A stretch of 64,000 nucleotides of DNA from Caldimonas mangrovi (GTDB taxonomy: Bacteria > Pseudomonadota > Gammaproteobacteria > Burkholderiales > Burkholderiaceae_C). Location of the stretch: assembly GCF_023721835.1 (NCBI RefSeq), contig NZ_JAMKFE010000014.1, forward strand, positions 95,472 through 159,471. Reading direction: 5' to 3'. The position numbers were made by a program, and so were the translations under genes. Below the pieces are notes generated by a model that saw nothing but the letters and a program-made list of their open reading frames with translations, did not search any database and was not told where the DNA came from. Within the stretch, counting starts at the first letter, position 1; every line of letters starts with the position of its first letter. Positions 35,639 to 43,989 of this stretch are shown here, one piece after another.

Positions 35639-35658
35639 CAAGAACCGCATCGTTCTTG
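35639..35658. promoter_or_regulatory. Perfect palindromic operator upstream of tetR
   Basis: CAAGAAC (35639-35645), CGCATC spacer, GTTCTTG (35652-35658). Arms are perfect, the length (20 bp) is normal for TetR operators, and it lies 18 bp before the TetR start. Autorepression is the likely use. Confidence 0.65.
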
Positions 35659-35676
35659 CCGCATAGAATCCCGCGC

Positions 35677-36288
35677 ATGGCCCGCCTTTCATTCAGGGAA
35701 CAGGTGCTTCGCGCCCGGGAAGACGCGATCCTCGTGTCGGTGAACCGGCTGCTGGCGGAGAAAAGCTTCGATCTGATGACGGTGGACGAGGTCGCCGCCG
35801 ACGTCGGCATCGCAAAAGCCAGCCTGTACAAGCACTTCAACTCAAAGGAAGCGCTCGCCGCCGCAGCGATGGTGCGCGTGTTGCAGCGTGCCATCGATTT
35901 CGTCGACGGGTTGCAGGCACAGGCGCCTGAAGCCGACGCGCTGGATCAGCTGCGCGCTGTGGCGCGCTGGACCATGGAGGTGCAGCTGGCGGGCGAGATG
36001 CCGTCGCTGCCGGCGCAGAACTCGACGTTGCGGCATGCGCTGGCCGATCACCGCGAGTACATGGACCGGCTGTTCGCGCTGAGCGACAAGCTCGGCGCCT
36101 GGATCGCCGCGGCCCGGGCAGCCGGCACTCTCAACGCGTCGGTGCCGGCCGAGGTGGTGCTCTATACGCTGTTCGCGCGGGCCTGCGACCCGGTGCTGGG
36201 GGTGCTGAAGGCGAGCGGGCAATACACCGACGAGCAGATCATCGAGCACCTGCTGTCGATCTGCTTCGACGGGTTGCGGGGACGGTAA
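35677..36288 (+). CDS. TetR-family transcriptional regulator
   Basis: A 203-aa TetR regulator with the helix-turn-helix LMTVDEVAADVGIAKASLYKHFNSKEALAAA (residues about 27-57) and an all-helical ligand domain behind it. The start ATG 35677 is chosen because the conserved helix RLSFREQVLRAREDAIL begins there; a TTG at 35656 lies inside the palindrome. No target gene is obvious: the neighbour on the same strand is upstream, and the next gene downstream is convergent. It probably controls itself through the 35639 palindrome. Confidence 0.9.
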   Translation: MARLSFREQVLRAREDAILVSVNRLLAEKSFDLMTVDEVAADVGIAKASLYKHFNSKEALAAAAMVRVLQRAIDFVDGLQAQAPEADALDQLRAVARWTMEVQLAGEMPSLPAQNSTLRHALADHREYMDRLFALSDKLGAWIAAARAAGTLNASVPAEVVLYTLFARACDPVLGVLKASGQYTDEQIIEHLLSICFDGLRGR

Positions 36289-36291
36289 GGA

Positions 36292-36313
36292 CCACCCCCT
36301 GCGGCCTCCGGCG
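36292..36313. repeat. Stop-adjacent dispersed element, degenerate half copy
   Basis: CCACCCCCTGC followed by GGCCTCCGGCGGCCGGC begins 3-4 bp after the tetR stop. It matches the reverse complement of the right half of the elements at 17496 and 56021, and thus has the same orientation relative to the gene it follows. Confidence 0.4.
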
Positions 36314-36338
36314 GCCGGCAGTCTGCCCCGGACCGCGC

Positions 36339-36761
36339 TCAGCGCACCAGCAGTACCGGCACCTTGCAGTGAGCGAGCACGTTGGTGGCGACCGAACCGA
36401 GCACGAGGTTGCCGAGCGACGAGTGGCCGTGCGAGCCCATCACGACCATGTCGAACTTGCCCGACGCAGCCGTCTTCGAGATCGCCTCTGCCGGGTGGCC
36501 GACCTTGAAGCTGGTCTTCGCCTTCAGGCCCTGCTTCTCGAAGAAGGTGCGCACCGGCTTGAGCACCTTCTCGGCCTCTTCGGCGTAGTACTCCTGCAAC
36601 GTCTCCTTGTCGATCACGGCGGCGGCACGCGGCGGCACGGCAGGCACCGCGGTGAAGACGGTGTATTCCTGTGCCGGACCGAACAATTCGTCGTGGGCGG
36701 TCACGTAGCCGAGCATGCGCTTGGTATAGGCGCTGCCGTCCGCGGCGATGAGTATCTTCAT
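36339..36761 (-). CDS. Universal stress protein A family
   Basis: A 140-aa UspA-like protein: MKILIAADGSAYTKRML at the N terminus and the ATP-binding tail MVVMGSHGHSSLGNLVLGSVATNVLAHCKVPVLLVR. The GxHGHxxxxxxxxGSVA pattern marks the nucleotide-binding subgroup. Members help survive starvation or redox stress, often as dimers. ATG 36761 follows AAGGAGCC; the longer frame to 36854 is not supported. It is convergent with tetR. Confidence 0.93.
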   Translation of the reverse strand: MKILIAADGSAYTKRMLGYVTAHDELFGPAQEYTVFTAVPAVPPRAAAVIDKETLQEYYAEEAEKVLKPVRTFFEKQGLKAKTSFKVGHPAEAISKTAASGKFDMVVMGSHGHSSLGNLVLGSVATNVLAHCKVPVLLVR

Positions 36762-36963
36762 GGAGGCTCCTTGTTGTTGGATGGATCCGGCGCATGGGGC
36801 CGCAGCCGGAGCACCGCCTTTCGGCGACGCCAGATCACGAGCGCAGCATCGCACCCGGGCCCGCAGCGTGGCTTGATCGCGCTCAAGATCATAGACACCG
36901 GCCGGGCCGGCGTGCGATGTGGACAGCCGCAGCGTACGACCATCACAGCCATCACCTTACCCG

Positions 36964-36993
36964 CTGACGCGATTCCCTTGTCTCGGTTACTAT
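36964..36993 (+). promoter_or_regulatory. Sigma-70-like promoter of the candidate small RNA
   Basis: -35 CTGACG (36964-36969), 18-bp spacer, -10 TACTAT (36988-36993). A transcript would begin near 37000. Confidence 0.4.
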
Positions 36994-36999
36994 CGCTTG

Positions 37000-37224
37000 C
37001 ACATTGGAGCCTGCCGGAGCGCCCCGCGGGGGGCCGTTCTCCCTCATCTGAGGGATGCCAGTCCCGAGGGCGGCGATTACAGTTCTTCCCAACTGCTGTC
37101 ACACGGAATTCGGGTACTTGTATCAGCGCCGAAGACGCAAACAAGGCCCAGCCACTCCCAACGACGTCCTTCTTACCAAGGACTTCCAACAGCCCACCCG
37201 GGTCTTCCGGGTGGGCTTCTTTTT
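37000..37224 (+). ncRNA. Candidate structured small RNA, about 225 nt
   Basis: An interval with no protein frame, a promoter-like sequence at its 5' end and a strong terminator at its 3' end. Local hairpins are CCCTC-ATCT-GAGGG (37041-37054), CAGTT-CTTCCC-AACTG (37080-37095) and GTCCTT-CTTACC-AAGGAC (37166-37183), plus the terminator stem. TTGGA near the 5' end can pair with TCCAA just before the terminator. Two loops are C/U-rich and could pair with Shine-Dalgarno sequences. I compared it from memory with 6S RNA, tmRNA and SRP RNA and saw no convincing match. Confidence 0.4.
37191..37224 (+). terminator. Rho-independent terminator of the candidate small RNA
   Basis: AGCCCACCCGG (37191-37201), loop GTCTT, CCGGGTGGGCT (37207-37217), then TCTTTTT. 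An 11-bp stem with T tract on the + strand. Confidence 0.85.
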
Positions 37225-37538
37225 GTCGCTTCGCCACATCCGAAGCGGCGCGCCATCAGCCTCCGAAGACTCGTAGTTCCGGGCGCCAGGGCGGCCCGGG
37301 TCGGGGCTGTCCGGCAACACCACCACGCCCCGGCCCGGTACGAGCCCGCCCACGAAGACGCAGTCGTCGATACGGCGCCCGGCAGCATCGCTACGCGTCT
37401 TCGTAGCTTGTTGCCGACGCGAGCCTCGGGGAATATCCGGCACCCACCGTGATGTGAACGGCCGCTTCCTTCGATCGTCACCCTCGATCGGGCGAAGCAC
37501 CGGTTGCCTCGGCCAGGACTCATTTGCCGGAGTACCCG

Positions 37539-38288
37539 ATGAGCCTATGCCCGCATGCCGCCCCGTCGCCCGACTACACCGAGCAGATCCTCGAAGGCGC
37601 CGGCGACGACGATTACGCGCGCTACATGCGCACCGACGCCCTGCTTTCCCTGCAACGGCGGCCGGAAGACATGGTGCATCGCGACGAACTGCTGTTCCAG
37701 ACGGTCCACCAGTCGACCGAGCTGTGGCTCAAGCACGCCTGCTTCGAGCTGCTGGCAGTGGACCAAGCCATGGCGGACCGGCAGGTCGAACCTGCCGTGC
37801 GCCTGCTGCGACGCGCGGTGCTGGCGGTGGAGTTGTTGACCCAGCAGCTCGAGATGCTGCGTCACCTGCCGCCCTGGGACTTCCAGACGTTGCGCACGGC
37901 CCTCGGCCACGGCTCGGGTTTCGACTCGCCGGGGTGGCGCCAGGTGCGCACGCTGACGCCCAAGCTGGGCCGCAGCTTCGACGAACTGATGGCCCACCAG
38001 CAGACCACCCTGCGCGACGTCTACACGGGAGCCCCCCATGACGGCTTGTTCCGCCTGGCGGAGTCGCTGCTCGACTGGGACGAGGCCATCGCGCTGTGGC
38101 GCACGCGGCACTACAAGCTGGCGCTGCGCGTGAACGGGCATGGCGCGGTGACGACGCAGGGGCGCACCGTCGACGTCCTTGCGAAGCTGGTGGCGTCGCG
38201 CTTCTTCCCGGCGCTGTGGGACGTGCGCAGCGAGCTGACCGCGATGGGCCCGATGGGCCACCGGCAGGCGTCGGAGGCCGGTTTGTGA
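37539..38288 (+). CDS. Tryptophan 2,3-dioxygenase-like heme protein A, divergent
   Basis: A 249-aa protein of the tryptophan dioxygenase superfamily, shorter than KynA (about 280-300). DDDYARYMRTDALLSLQ, HRDELLFQTVHQSTELWLK (F53, H57 as in KynA) and DFQTLRTALGHGSGFDS (F115 replacing the usual Tyr, R119 kept) are clear. The axial heme ligand is H191 in ALWRTRHYKLALRVNG. The following GTGGSSG substrate loop of true KynA is replaced by HGAVTTQG. ATG 37539 has GGAG at 37529-37532. It starts a tightly coupled cassette. Heme binding is likely; the substrate may be a modified indole. Confidence 0.85.
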   Translation: MSLCPHAAPSPDYTEQILEGAGDDDYARYMRTDALLSLQRRPEDMVHRDELLFQTVHQSTELWLKHACFELLAVDQAMADRQVEPAVRLLRRAVLAVELLTQQLEMLRHLPPWDFQTLRTALGHGSGFDSPGWRQVRTLTPKLGRSFDELMAHQQTTLRDVYTGAPHDGLFRLAESLLDWDEAIALWRTRHYKLALRVNGHGAVTTQGRTVDVLAKLVASRFFPALWDVRSELTAMGPMGHRQASEAGL

Positions 38289-39532
38289 TCATGCCGGTGC
38301 GCGGCCGCCTGGACGCGGCCGGCTTCCGCACCTGGTTTCCCGGGCTGCGCGACAGCACCTATCTGGCGAGCTGCAGCCTGGCTGCACGCCATGCCGGGTG
38401 GGATGCGGCCTGGGCCGAGATGCTCGACGAAGTGCACCGCAGCGGCACGCCCTGGAGCGCCTACGAACACAAGGTGGATGCGGTGCGCCGGCGGGCGGCC
38501 GCATTGCTCGGCGCCCGCGCGGCCCAGATCGGCCTGATGCCGAACGCGAGCATCGGCGCCTACCAGGTGGCCTCCACGCAATCGTTCGAGGACAGGCCTC
38601 GCATCGTCAGCACGGCAGACGAGTTCCCTTCGGTGTCTCACGTGTGGCTGGCGCAGCGCAGCCGGGGCGCGCAGGTGGTGCACGTGCCGCAGCACCTCGG
38701 GGACGAAGACGAGACCCTGGCGCACTGGAGCGCAGCCATCGACGAACGTACGGCACTCGTCTCGGTGCCGCTGGTGTCGTACCGCACTGGAGCCGTGCTG
38801 CCGGTGCGGGCGATCGCGGCCCGCGCACGCCGGGTGGGAGCACGGGTGTTCGTCGATGCGTACCAGGGGGCCGGTGTCCTGCCGGTGGATGTCGCTGAAC
38901 TCGGTTGCGACTACCTCGTCACGGGCACCTGCAAGTACCTGCTGGGCGTGAGCGGTTTGGCGTTTCTCTACGCCGCAGATGGCGCCGGCGGCCTCGAGCC
39001 CAGCCTCACGGGGTGGATGGGTCGTGTCTCGCCGATGTCGTTCGACCCCTGCCGGCTCGACTTTCCCGACGAGGCACGACGCTTCGAAACCGGCACGCCC
39101 GCCATGCCGGCGGTGTATGCGGCCGATGCCTCGATGGGCCTGCTGCAGGCGTGCGGGGCCGCCGAGATACGCGACCACGTGCTGCACCTGGTGCGCCGCA
39201 CCGACGCGCGCCTGCGCGAAGCCGGCGAGCGGCTGGCGTTGCCGCACCCGCAGCCGGGCCCGATGGTGGCGCTGCTCGACGCGGACCCGGCCGCGCTCGC
39301 GAGCGGGCTGGCAGTGCGGGGGGTGCATGTGAGCCCGCGCGCGAATGCGGTGCGCATCTCGTTCCATTACTACAACGACGAAAGCGACGTCGATGCACTG
39401 GTGGAGGCGCTGCGCCTCTGTCGCCGGGAGGCCGGCCGAGCGGCCGCAGCACAGGGAGTCCCATCACAAGGAGTATTGCGTGACGATCGACACCCGGATC
39501 GACAGTTGGCGGGGCGGACCCTTCCCCCATGA
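38285..39532 (+). CDS. Class V PLP-dependent enzyme, kynureninase-like
   Basis: A 415-aa aminotransferase-class-V fold protein. TYLASCSLAARHAGWDAAW opens the fold; FVDAYQGAGVLPVDVAELGCDYLVTG precedes the Schiff-base lysine in TCKYLLGVSGLAFLY, the order seen in kynureninases. RFETGTPAMPAVYAA is the following substrate loop. The GTG at 38285 overlaps the upstream stop (GTGA) and has GGAGG at 38273-38277; ATG 38291 is the alternative. Its 3' end overlaps the next gene by 53 bp. Cleavage of a kynurenine-like product is the obvious guess, but canonical KynU identity is not claimed. Confidence 0.85.
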   Translation: MIMPVRGRLDAAGFRTWFPGLRDSTYLASCSLAARHAGWDAAWAEMLDEVHRSGTPWSAYEHKVDAVRRRAAALLGARAAQIGLMPNASIGAYQVASTQSFEDRPRIVSTADEFPSVSHVWLAQRSRGAQVVHVPQHLGDEDETLAHWSAAIDERTALVSVPLVSYRTGAVLPVRAIAARARRVGARVFVDAYQGAGVLPVDVAELGCDYLVTGTCKYLLGVSGLAFLYAADGAGGLEPSLTGWMGRVSPMSFDPCRLDFPDEARRFETGTPAMPAVYAADASMGLLQACGAAEIRDHVLHLVRRTDARLREAGERLALPHPQPGPMVALLDADPAALASGLAVRGVHVSPRANAVRISFHYYNDESDVDALVEALRLCRREAGRAAAAQGVPSQGVLRDDRHPDRQLAGRTLPP

Positions 39533-40691
39533 CGAGGTGCTGCAGGAGTACTGGCGGGTCGGCAAGCACTTCGTTGCGCCCTCGGTGTTGCAGGCGCTGG
39601 CGCGCGTGCGCGAACTGCTGAGAAACGACGCCGGGGTGCGCGCCCGCCAGCGCGGGCTGCTGGAGTTTCTCGACGTCGCGCTGGACAAGCACGACGGCAG
39701 CTACGACTACCGCAGCTACCTGGCGCTGCCGCTGCTGGCCGTGCCCTATGGCGACGCTTACCGCGGCCGGCCCGAGGCGGCGGCCTCCCAGCGTGATCGC
39801 CTGCTGGCGCTGCTGGTCACCGACCTGCTGGATTTCGAGCTGCGTGCGCTCGATGCGCAAGCGGTGCCGCTGCCGCAGATGCGGGCCGATCCGGCGCTGG
39901 TGGCCAAGCGCTGCCGGCTCGGGCTGCGTGCGCTGGCGCCGGCCCTCCGCAGGATGGGCCGCGTGCCTGACGTCGGCGAGCACATCGACGCCTGCGCCCG
40001 CGCGTGGGCCACCTGCAGCGCCGTGCGCGAGACGATGCGGCCCGAGGAAGCCCTGATGCTGCGCACCACGATGCTGCCGGTTTACACCTTGCACGACGAA
40101 TACCTCTTCCTGCGCGTGCTGCAGTCGTTCGAAACCTGCTTTTCCTTCATCTGCACCGGCCTTGAAGCGGCGATCGCCGCCGTGCACGAGGGCATGGCCG
40201 ATGACGCGTGCGCCTGCCTGGAGCAGTGCGATGCAGCGCTGCAGGAGGCGGCCCCGCTGTTTTCGATGATGGCGACGATGCGGGTCGACGCGTTCCGGGT
40301 GTTCCGGCAGTACACCGAGGGCGCCAGCGCGATCCAGTCGCGCGCCTACAAGCGGCTCGAGGCGCTGTGCTCGCGCCCGCACCCGGAGCGGCTCGATTCG
40401 CCGGGATACCGCTCGGTGCCCGAATTGCGGGCGCAGATCGGCGATGGGTGGCACAGCCTGCAGGGCGCCTGCGATGCAGCGCACCGGTCGCACCGCTTGT
40501 CGGCGGGCGACCTCGCCGCGCTGCGGCGCCGCATGGCGGCGTTCGAGGATCGCGTGCTCGCATGGCGCAAGACGCACCACGGGCTCGCGGTGCGCATGCT
40601 CGGGCCGGCCAGCGGCACCGGCTACACCGAAGGCACGCCGTATCTGCACGCGGTGATGACCGAGCGCCTGTTCGCCGCTCCGATGGCGTAG
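39480..40691 (+). CDS. Tryptophan 2,3-dioxygenase-superfamily protein B, long form
   Basis: A 403-aa protein. Residues 1-180 are a helical region I cannot place. Residues about 195-403 follow the tryptophan dioxygenase pattern: LHDEYLFLRVLQSFE (205-219, catalytic His position replaced by L214), DAFRVFRQYTEGASAIQS (F272, R276) and WRKTHHGLAVRMLGPASGTGYTEG (axial H366, GTG loop at 379-381). GTG 39480 has AAGGAG six bases upstream. Loss of the distal His but retention of heme and carboxylate residues suggests a different heme chemistry from KynA. It is the last gene of the cassette. Confidence 0.8.
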   Translation: MTIDTRIDSWRGGPFPHDEVLQEYWRVGKHFVAPSVLQALARVRELLRNDAGVRARQRGLLEFLDVALDKHDGSYDYRSYLALPLLAVPYGDAYRGRPEAAASQRDRLLALLVTDLLDFELRALDAQAVPLPQMRADPALVAKRCRLGLRALAPALRRMGRVPDVGEHIDACARAWATCSAVRETMRPEEALMLRTTMLPVYTLHDEYLFLRVLQSFETCFSFICTGLEAAIAAVHEGMADDACACLEQCDAALQEAAPLFSMMATMRVDAFRVFRQYTEGASAIQSRAYKRLEALCSRPHPERLDSPGYRSVPELRAQIGDGWHSLQGACDAAHRSHRLSAGDLAALRRRMAAFEDRVLAWRKTHHGLAVRMLGPASGTGYTEGTPYLHAVMTERLFAAPMA

Positions 40692-40700
40692 CGCCTGCCG

Positions 40701-41642
40701 TCAGGGCGGGAAGCCCGGCGCCAGCATCTCGCGCAGGTAGCCGACCAGCGCCTGTACTGCGCGCGGCACCACCGGGCTGTACGGGCGGATCGCGTAGATG
40801 CGCTCGCCGAAGGCGCCCACCGGGCGCCAGCCTGGCAGCACCGGCTGCAGGCGTTTCGCGCGCAGGCTCGCCTGCGCACTGAAGTCGGGCAGCACTGCGA
40901 GGCCCAGGCCGTCGAGCACGGCCTCGCGCAGCACCTCGCTGTTGTTGGCCGCGAAGCTGCCGCGCACCGGCACCGTCACACGCTGCGCCTCCGGCCGCTG
41001 GCCGCCCTCGGGCACAAAGGACCAGCTGGGCGTGTCGCCCGGGCGCAGGTAGTGCAGGCAATCGTGCTGCGCCAGCGCCTCGGGCGAGTCGGGCAGGCCG
41101 CGCCGGCGCAGGTAGGCGCGGCTGCCGACCAGCCACGAGCGGGTCTCGCACAGCACCCACGCCACGTGGGTGTCCGGCGCGGCCGCCGTGTGGCGGATCG
41201 CGAGGTCATAACCCTCCTGGGCCAGCGGCATGATGCGATCAGCGAGGTCCAGCTCGATGCGCACCTCCGGGTGGCGGCGCAGGAAGTCGCCCAGACGCGG
41301 CACGATCTGCTGCCGGCCCAACGCGACCGGCGCGGTCACGCGCACCAGGCCGCGCGGCGCGCCGGCCAGGTCCTTCACGCCGGCGAAGCTGCGCTCGATC
41401 TGCTCGAAGGCCTCACGCGTGGCGTCGACCAGTTGCTGGCCGGCTTCGGTGAGCCGCACCGAGCGTGTGGTGCGCAGCACCAGCGGCACGCCGGCCGCGC
41501 GCTCGAGTTCGGCGATGCGCTGGCTCATCGCTGCCTTCGAGACGGCCAGCCGCTGCGCCGCCGCCGTGTAGCTGCCGTGACGGGCCAGCACGCCGAGCGC
41601 GTGCAAGTGCGACCACCAGGCCTGGATCCGGGCGCCATCCAT
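40701..41642 (-). CDS. LysR-family regulator of the neighbouring aldehyde dehydrogenase
   Basis: A 313-aa LysR regulator (helix-turn-helix [21 protein letters not shown]; effector domain with [18 protein letters not shown] and [19 protein letters not shown]), of the CrgA/AaeR-like branch. It is divergent from the methylmalonate-semialdehyde dehydrogenase gene, with a perfect 22-bp inverted repeat between them. It converges on the dioxygenase cassette, so it probably does not control that. Confidence 0.92.
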   Translation of the reverse strand: MDGARIQAWWSHLHALGVLARHGSYTAAAQRLAVSKAAMSQRIAELERAAGVPLVLRTTRSVRLTEAGQQLVDATREAFEQIERSFAGVKDLAGAPRGLVRVTAPVALGRQQIVPRLGDFLRRHPEVRIELDLADRIMPLAQEGYDLAIRHTAAAPDTHVAWVLCETRSWLVGSRAYLRRRGLPDSPEALAQHDCLHYLRPGDTPSWSFVPEGGQRPEAQRVTVPVRGSFAANNSEVLREAVLDGLGLAVLPDFSAQASLRAKRLQPVLPGWRPVGAFGERIYAIRPYSPVVPRAVQALVGYLREMLAPGFPP

Positions 41643-41667
41643 CGTCTGTCTCCAAAGTAGCGACCCT

Positions 41668-41689
41668 ATTGTTCACCATACTGAACAAT
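41668..41689. promoter_or_regulatory. Perfect operator-like palindrome in the lysR-mmsA interval
   Basis: ATTGTTCA (41668-41675), CCATAC spacer, TGAACAAT (41682-41689). It lies 26 bp upstream of the lysR start and 82 bp upstream of the mmsA start, where LysR binding is expected. Confidence 0.65.
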
Positions 41690-41770
41690 GAAGTCAGCTT
41701 TCCGGTCTTGGACGCGGCGGGTCCGACGCCTAGACTGCCCTCATCGCAGACCGACTCGAAGGAGACCGCC

Positions 41771-43288
41771 ATGGGCGCAGCCGACCCGCACCTCGCCACC
41801 ACCGTGCAACACTGGATCGACGGGCGGCTGGTGGCCGGCCGCAGCGGCCGCCAGCAGGACGTGTACAACCCGGCCACCGGTGAGGCGGCCCGCCAGGTGT
41901 CGCTGGCGTCGGCCGACGAGGTGAACGCCGCCGTGGCGGCCGCCAAGGCGGCGTTCCCGAAGTGGGCCGATACGCCGCCGATCCGGCGTGCGCGCGTCCT
42001 CAACAAGTTCCTCGAATTGCTGAACACCCACCGTGACACGCTGGCCGCCCTCATCACCAGCGAGCACGGCAAGGTGATCACCGATGCGCAGGGCGAGGTC
42101 ACGCGCGGCATCGAGATCGTGGAGTTCGCCTGCGGCATCCCGCAGCTGCTGAAGGGCGACTACACCGATCAGGTCTCGACCGGCATCGACAACTGGACGC
42201 TGCGCCAGCCGCTCGGCGTGGTGGCCGGCATCACGCCGTTCAACTTCCCGTGCATGGTGCCGTGCTGGATGTTCCCGGTGGCGCTGGCGTGCGGCAACAG
42301 CTTCGTGCTGAAACCCAGCGAGCGCGACCCGTCGGCCTCGCTGTTGATGGCCGAGCTGCTGAAGCAGGCCGGCCTGCCCGACGGCGTGTTCAACGTCGTG
42401 CAAGGCGACAAGGTGGCCGTCGACACGCTGCTCGAGCACCCCGACGTGAAAGCGCTCAGCTTCGTCGGCTCGACGCCGATCGCGCACTACATCTACGAGC
42501 GCGGCGCCCATTTCGGCAAGCGGGTGCAGGCCCTCGGCGGCGCCAAGAACCACATGGTGGTGATGCCCGATGCCGACCTCGACCAGACCATCGACGCGTT
42601 GATCGGCGCCGCGTACGGCTCGGCCGGCGAGCGCTGCATGGCGATCTCGGTCGCGGTACTGGTCGGCGACGTGGCTGACAGGATCGTGCCGAAGCTCGCC
42701 GAGCGGGCGCGCGCGCTGAAGATCGGCAACGGCATGGAACCCGACGCCGAGATGGGGCCCCTCGTGACGCGCCAGGCACTCGACCGCATCTGCGGCTACA
42801 TCGACGACGGCGTCAAGAGCGGCGCACAGCTGGTGGTCGACGGCCGCGGCCACAAGGTGTCAGGCCACGAGAACGGCTTCTGGCTCGGCGGCACGCTGTT
42901 CGACCATGTGACACCGGACATGCGCATCTACCGGGAAGAAATCTTCGGACCGGTGCTGGCTTGCGTGCGGGTGCCGGACTTTGCGGCGGCCGTCGAGCTG
43001 GTCAACGACCACGAGTTCGGCAATGGCGTGGCCTGCTACACGCGCGACGGCCATGTCGCGCGCGAGTTCGCACGCCGTATCCAGGTCGGCATGGTCGGCA
43101 TCAACGTGCCCATCCCGGTGCCGATGGCCTGGCACGGCTTCGGCGGCTGGAAACGCAGCCTGTTCGGCGACATGCACGCCTACGGCGAAGAGGGCGTGCG
43201 CTTCTACACCAAGCAGAAGTCGGTGATGCAGCGCTGGCCTGAAAGCACGGCCAAGGGCGCCGAGTTCGCGATGCCGACGGCGAAGTGA
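41771..43288 (+). CDS. mmsA: Methylmalonate-semialdehyde dehydrogenase (CoA-acylating)
   Basis: A 505-aa aldehyde dehydrogenase. The CoA-acylating MmsA group is shown by the N terminus [35 protein letters not shown], the catalytic Cys in [14 protein letters not shown] and [17 protein letters not shown], with [19 protein letters not shown] at the end. It converts methylmalonate or malonate semialdehyde to propionyl- or acetyl-CoA in valine, beta-alanine or inositol breakdown. AAGGAGA lies at 41758-41763. The companion 3-hydroxyisobutyrate dehydrogenase is absent here. Regulation by the divergent LysR is inferred. Confidence 0.95.
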   Translation: MGAADPHLATTVQHWIDGRLVAGRSGRQQDVYNPATGEAARQVSLASADEVNAAVAAAKAAFPKWADTPPIRRARVLNKFLELLNTHRDTLAALITSEHGKVITDAQGEVTRGIEIVEFACGIPQLLKGDYTDQVSTGIDNWTLRQPLGVVAGITPFNFPCMVPCWMFPVALACGNSFVLKPSERDPSASLLMAELLKQAGLPDGVFNVVQGDKVAVDTLLEHPDVKALSFVGSTPIAHYIYERGAHFGKRVQALGGAKNHMVVMPDADLDQTIDALIGAAYGSAGERCMAISVAVLVGDVADRIVPKLAERARALKIGNGMEPDAEMGPLVTRQALDRICGYIDDGVKSGAQLVVDGRGHKVSGHENGFWLGGTLFDHVTPDMRIYREEIFGPVLACVRVPDFAAAVELVNDHEFGNGVACYTRDGHVAREFARRIQVGMVGINVPIPVPMAWHGFGGWKRSLFGDMHAYGEEGVRFYTKQKSVMQRWPESTAKGAEFAMPTAK

Positions 43289-43666
43289 CGCCGCGCGGCT
43301 GCCACGCGGCGCGCCGCGACTGAAGCCGGCGCGGCCCGGCTGCCCCCGTACCGCGGCCGACCGGCCTTGCCCGGCGGCCGCGGTGCCGTTTCTGCGGTTG
43401 CGCCTCCTGTACGCGCCCGTGCGGCACGCCGCCAGCCCGCCAAAGCAATGTGCGGAAACCCGCACGGGCGACGGCCCGACGCCACCGGCACTCCAGCGCC
43501 CTTGCTCCGGGAAGCCGGGCAATTCCTCAGACAAATCAAGCAGTTGCCTGCGGACCGCAGACGCGGGCCGCGGCGCGCAGGCGCTGGCATGGCTCTCGCA
43601 AATGGGCATCGGGCAGGTCCCTCGCCGACCTGCACCTCCAACCCAGTACCGCACGGAGCTTGAGCA
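43289..43666. other. Interval between mmsA and the secretion-like locus, no gene
   Basis: 378 bp with hairpins but no supportable gene. A large inverted repeat ACCGCGGCCG (43350-43359) / CGGCCGCGGT (43375-43384) follows mmsA and may end its transcript. Smaller hairpins GTGCGG-AAAC-CCGCAC (43450-43465) and CTGCG-GAC-CGCAG (43548-43560) lie in the probable leader of virB3. Open frames of up to about 100 codons here look like GC-driven artefacts. Confidence 0.6.
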
Positions 43667-43969
43667 GTGGACGACCGGAACGACCAAAGCCTGCGCGAGG
43701 TCAAGATCTTCTCGCGCGAGAACACGATCTGGGGCATCCCCAGCAAGCAGTTCGTGGGCGCCGCGGTGTTTTCGGTCGCGATGCTCACGCAGATCCCCAT
43801 CCTGTTCGCGTTGCCGATCGCCGGACTGCTGTTCGGCGTGCTGTTCACCATCTACAACGACGACCCGCGGGCGCTGGTGGCGTGGCAGCGTTCGTTCGGC
43901 CGGCCGGTACGGTGGTCGGTCTGTCCGCGCGAGCCCCGTCGTGTGACCCTGCTTCCCTTCAAAGAGTGA
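43667..43969 (+). CDS. VirB3-like inner-membrane protein
   Basis: A 100-aa protein with one broad hydrophobic region (about 29-62, FVGAAVFSVAMLTQIPILFALPIAGLL) holding two close helices, followed by a basic tail. The pattern REVKIFSRENTIWGIP and YNDDPRAL are VirB3/TrbD-like. VirB3 anchors the VirB4 ATPase in the inner membrane of type IV secretion systems. The start is GTG 43667. Next come a VirB2-like gene and VirB4, which supports the call. Sequence similarity in this family is low, so size and order carry weight. Confidence 0.75.
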   Translation: MDDRNDQSLREVKIFSRENTIWGIPSKQFVGAAVFSVAMLTQIPILFALPIAGLLFGVLFTIYNDDPRALVAWQRSFGRPVRWSVCPREPRRVTLLPFKE

Positions 43970-43989
43970 CTTCACAGGAGCCCCAACCC

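Larger units (their letters stand above)
36762..37538. other. 777-bp interval without a protein gene
   Basis: Holds the uspA promoter region (to about 36960), a candidate small RNA with its own promoter and terminator (36964-37224), and 314 bp (37225-37538) leading into the dioxygenase cassette. A - strand frame of 125 codons at 37123-37500 runs through the RNA and terminator and is not a credible gene. No tRNA was seen. Confidence 0.7.

Noticed and set aside
37000..37224. 6S RNA or tmRNA identity for the candidate small RNA
   Set aside because: Only a short CCAGTCCC-like resemblance to 6S and no tmRNA tag or tRNA-like ends; identity could not be supported.
37123..37523. Minus-strand ORFs of about 115-125 codons in the gap before the dioxygenase cassette
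   Set aside because: They run through the terminator and candidate small RNA, with overlapping frames and no ribosome site or domain.
37539..38288. Naming this gene kynA
   Set aside because: Short length, altered substrate loop and Y-to-F change make simple KynA identity unsafe.
43367..43663. A 98-codon ORF before the VirB3 gene
   Set aside because: Arg/Ala/Pro-rich GC-driven composition, overlaps hairpins, no ribosome site.
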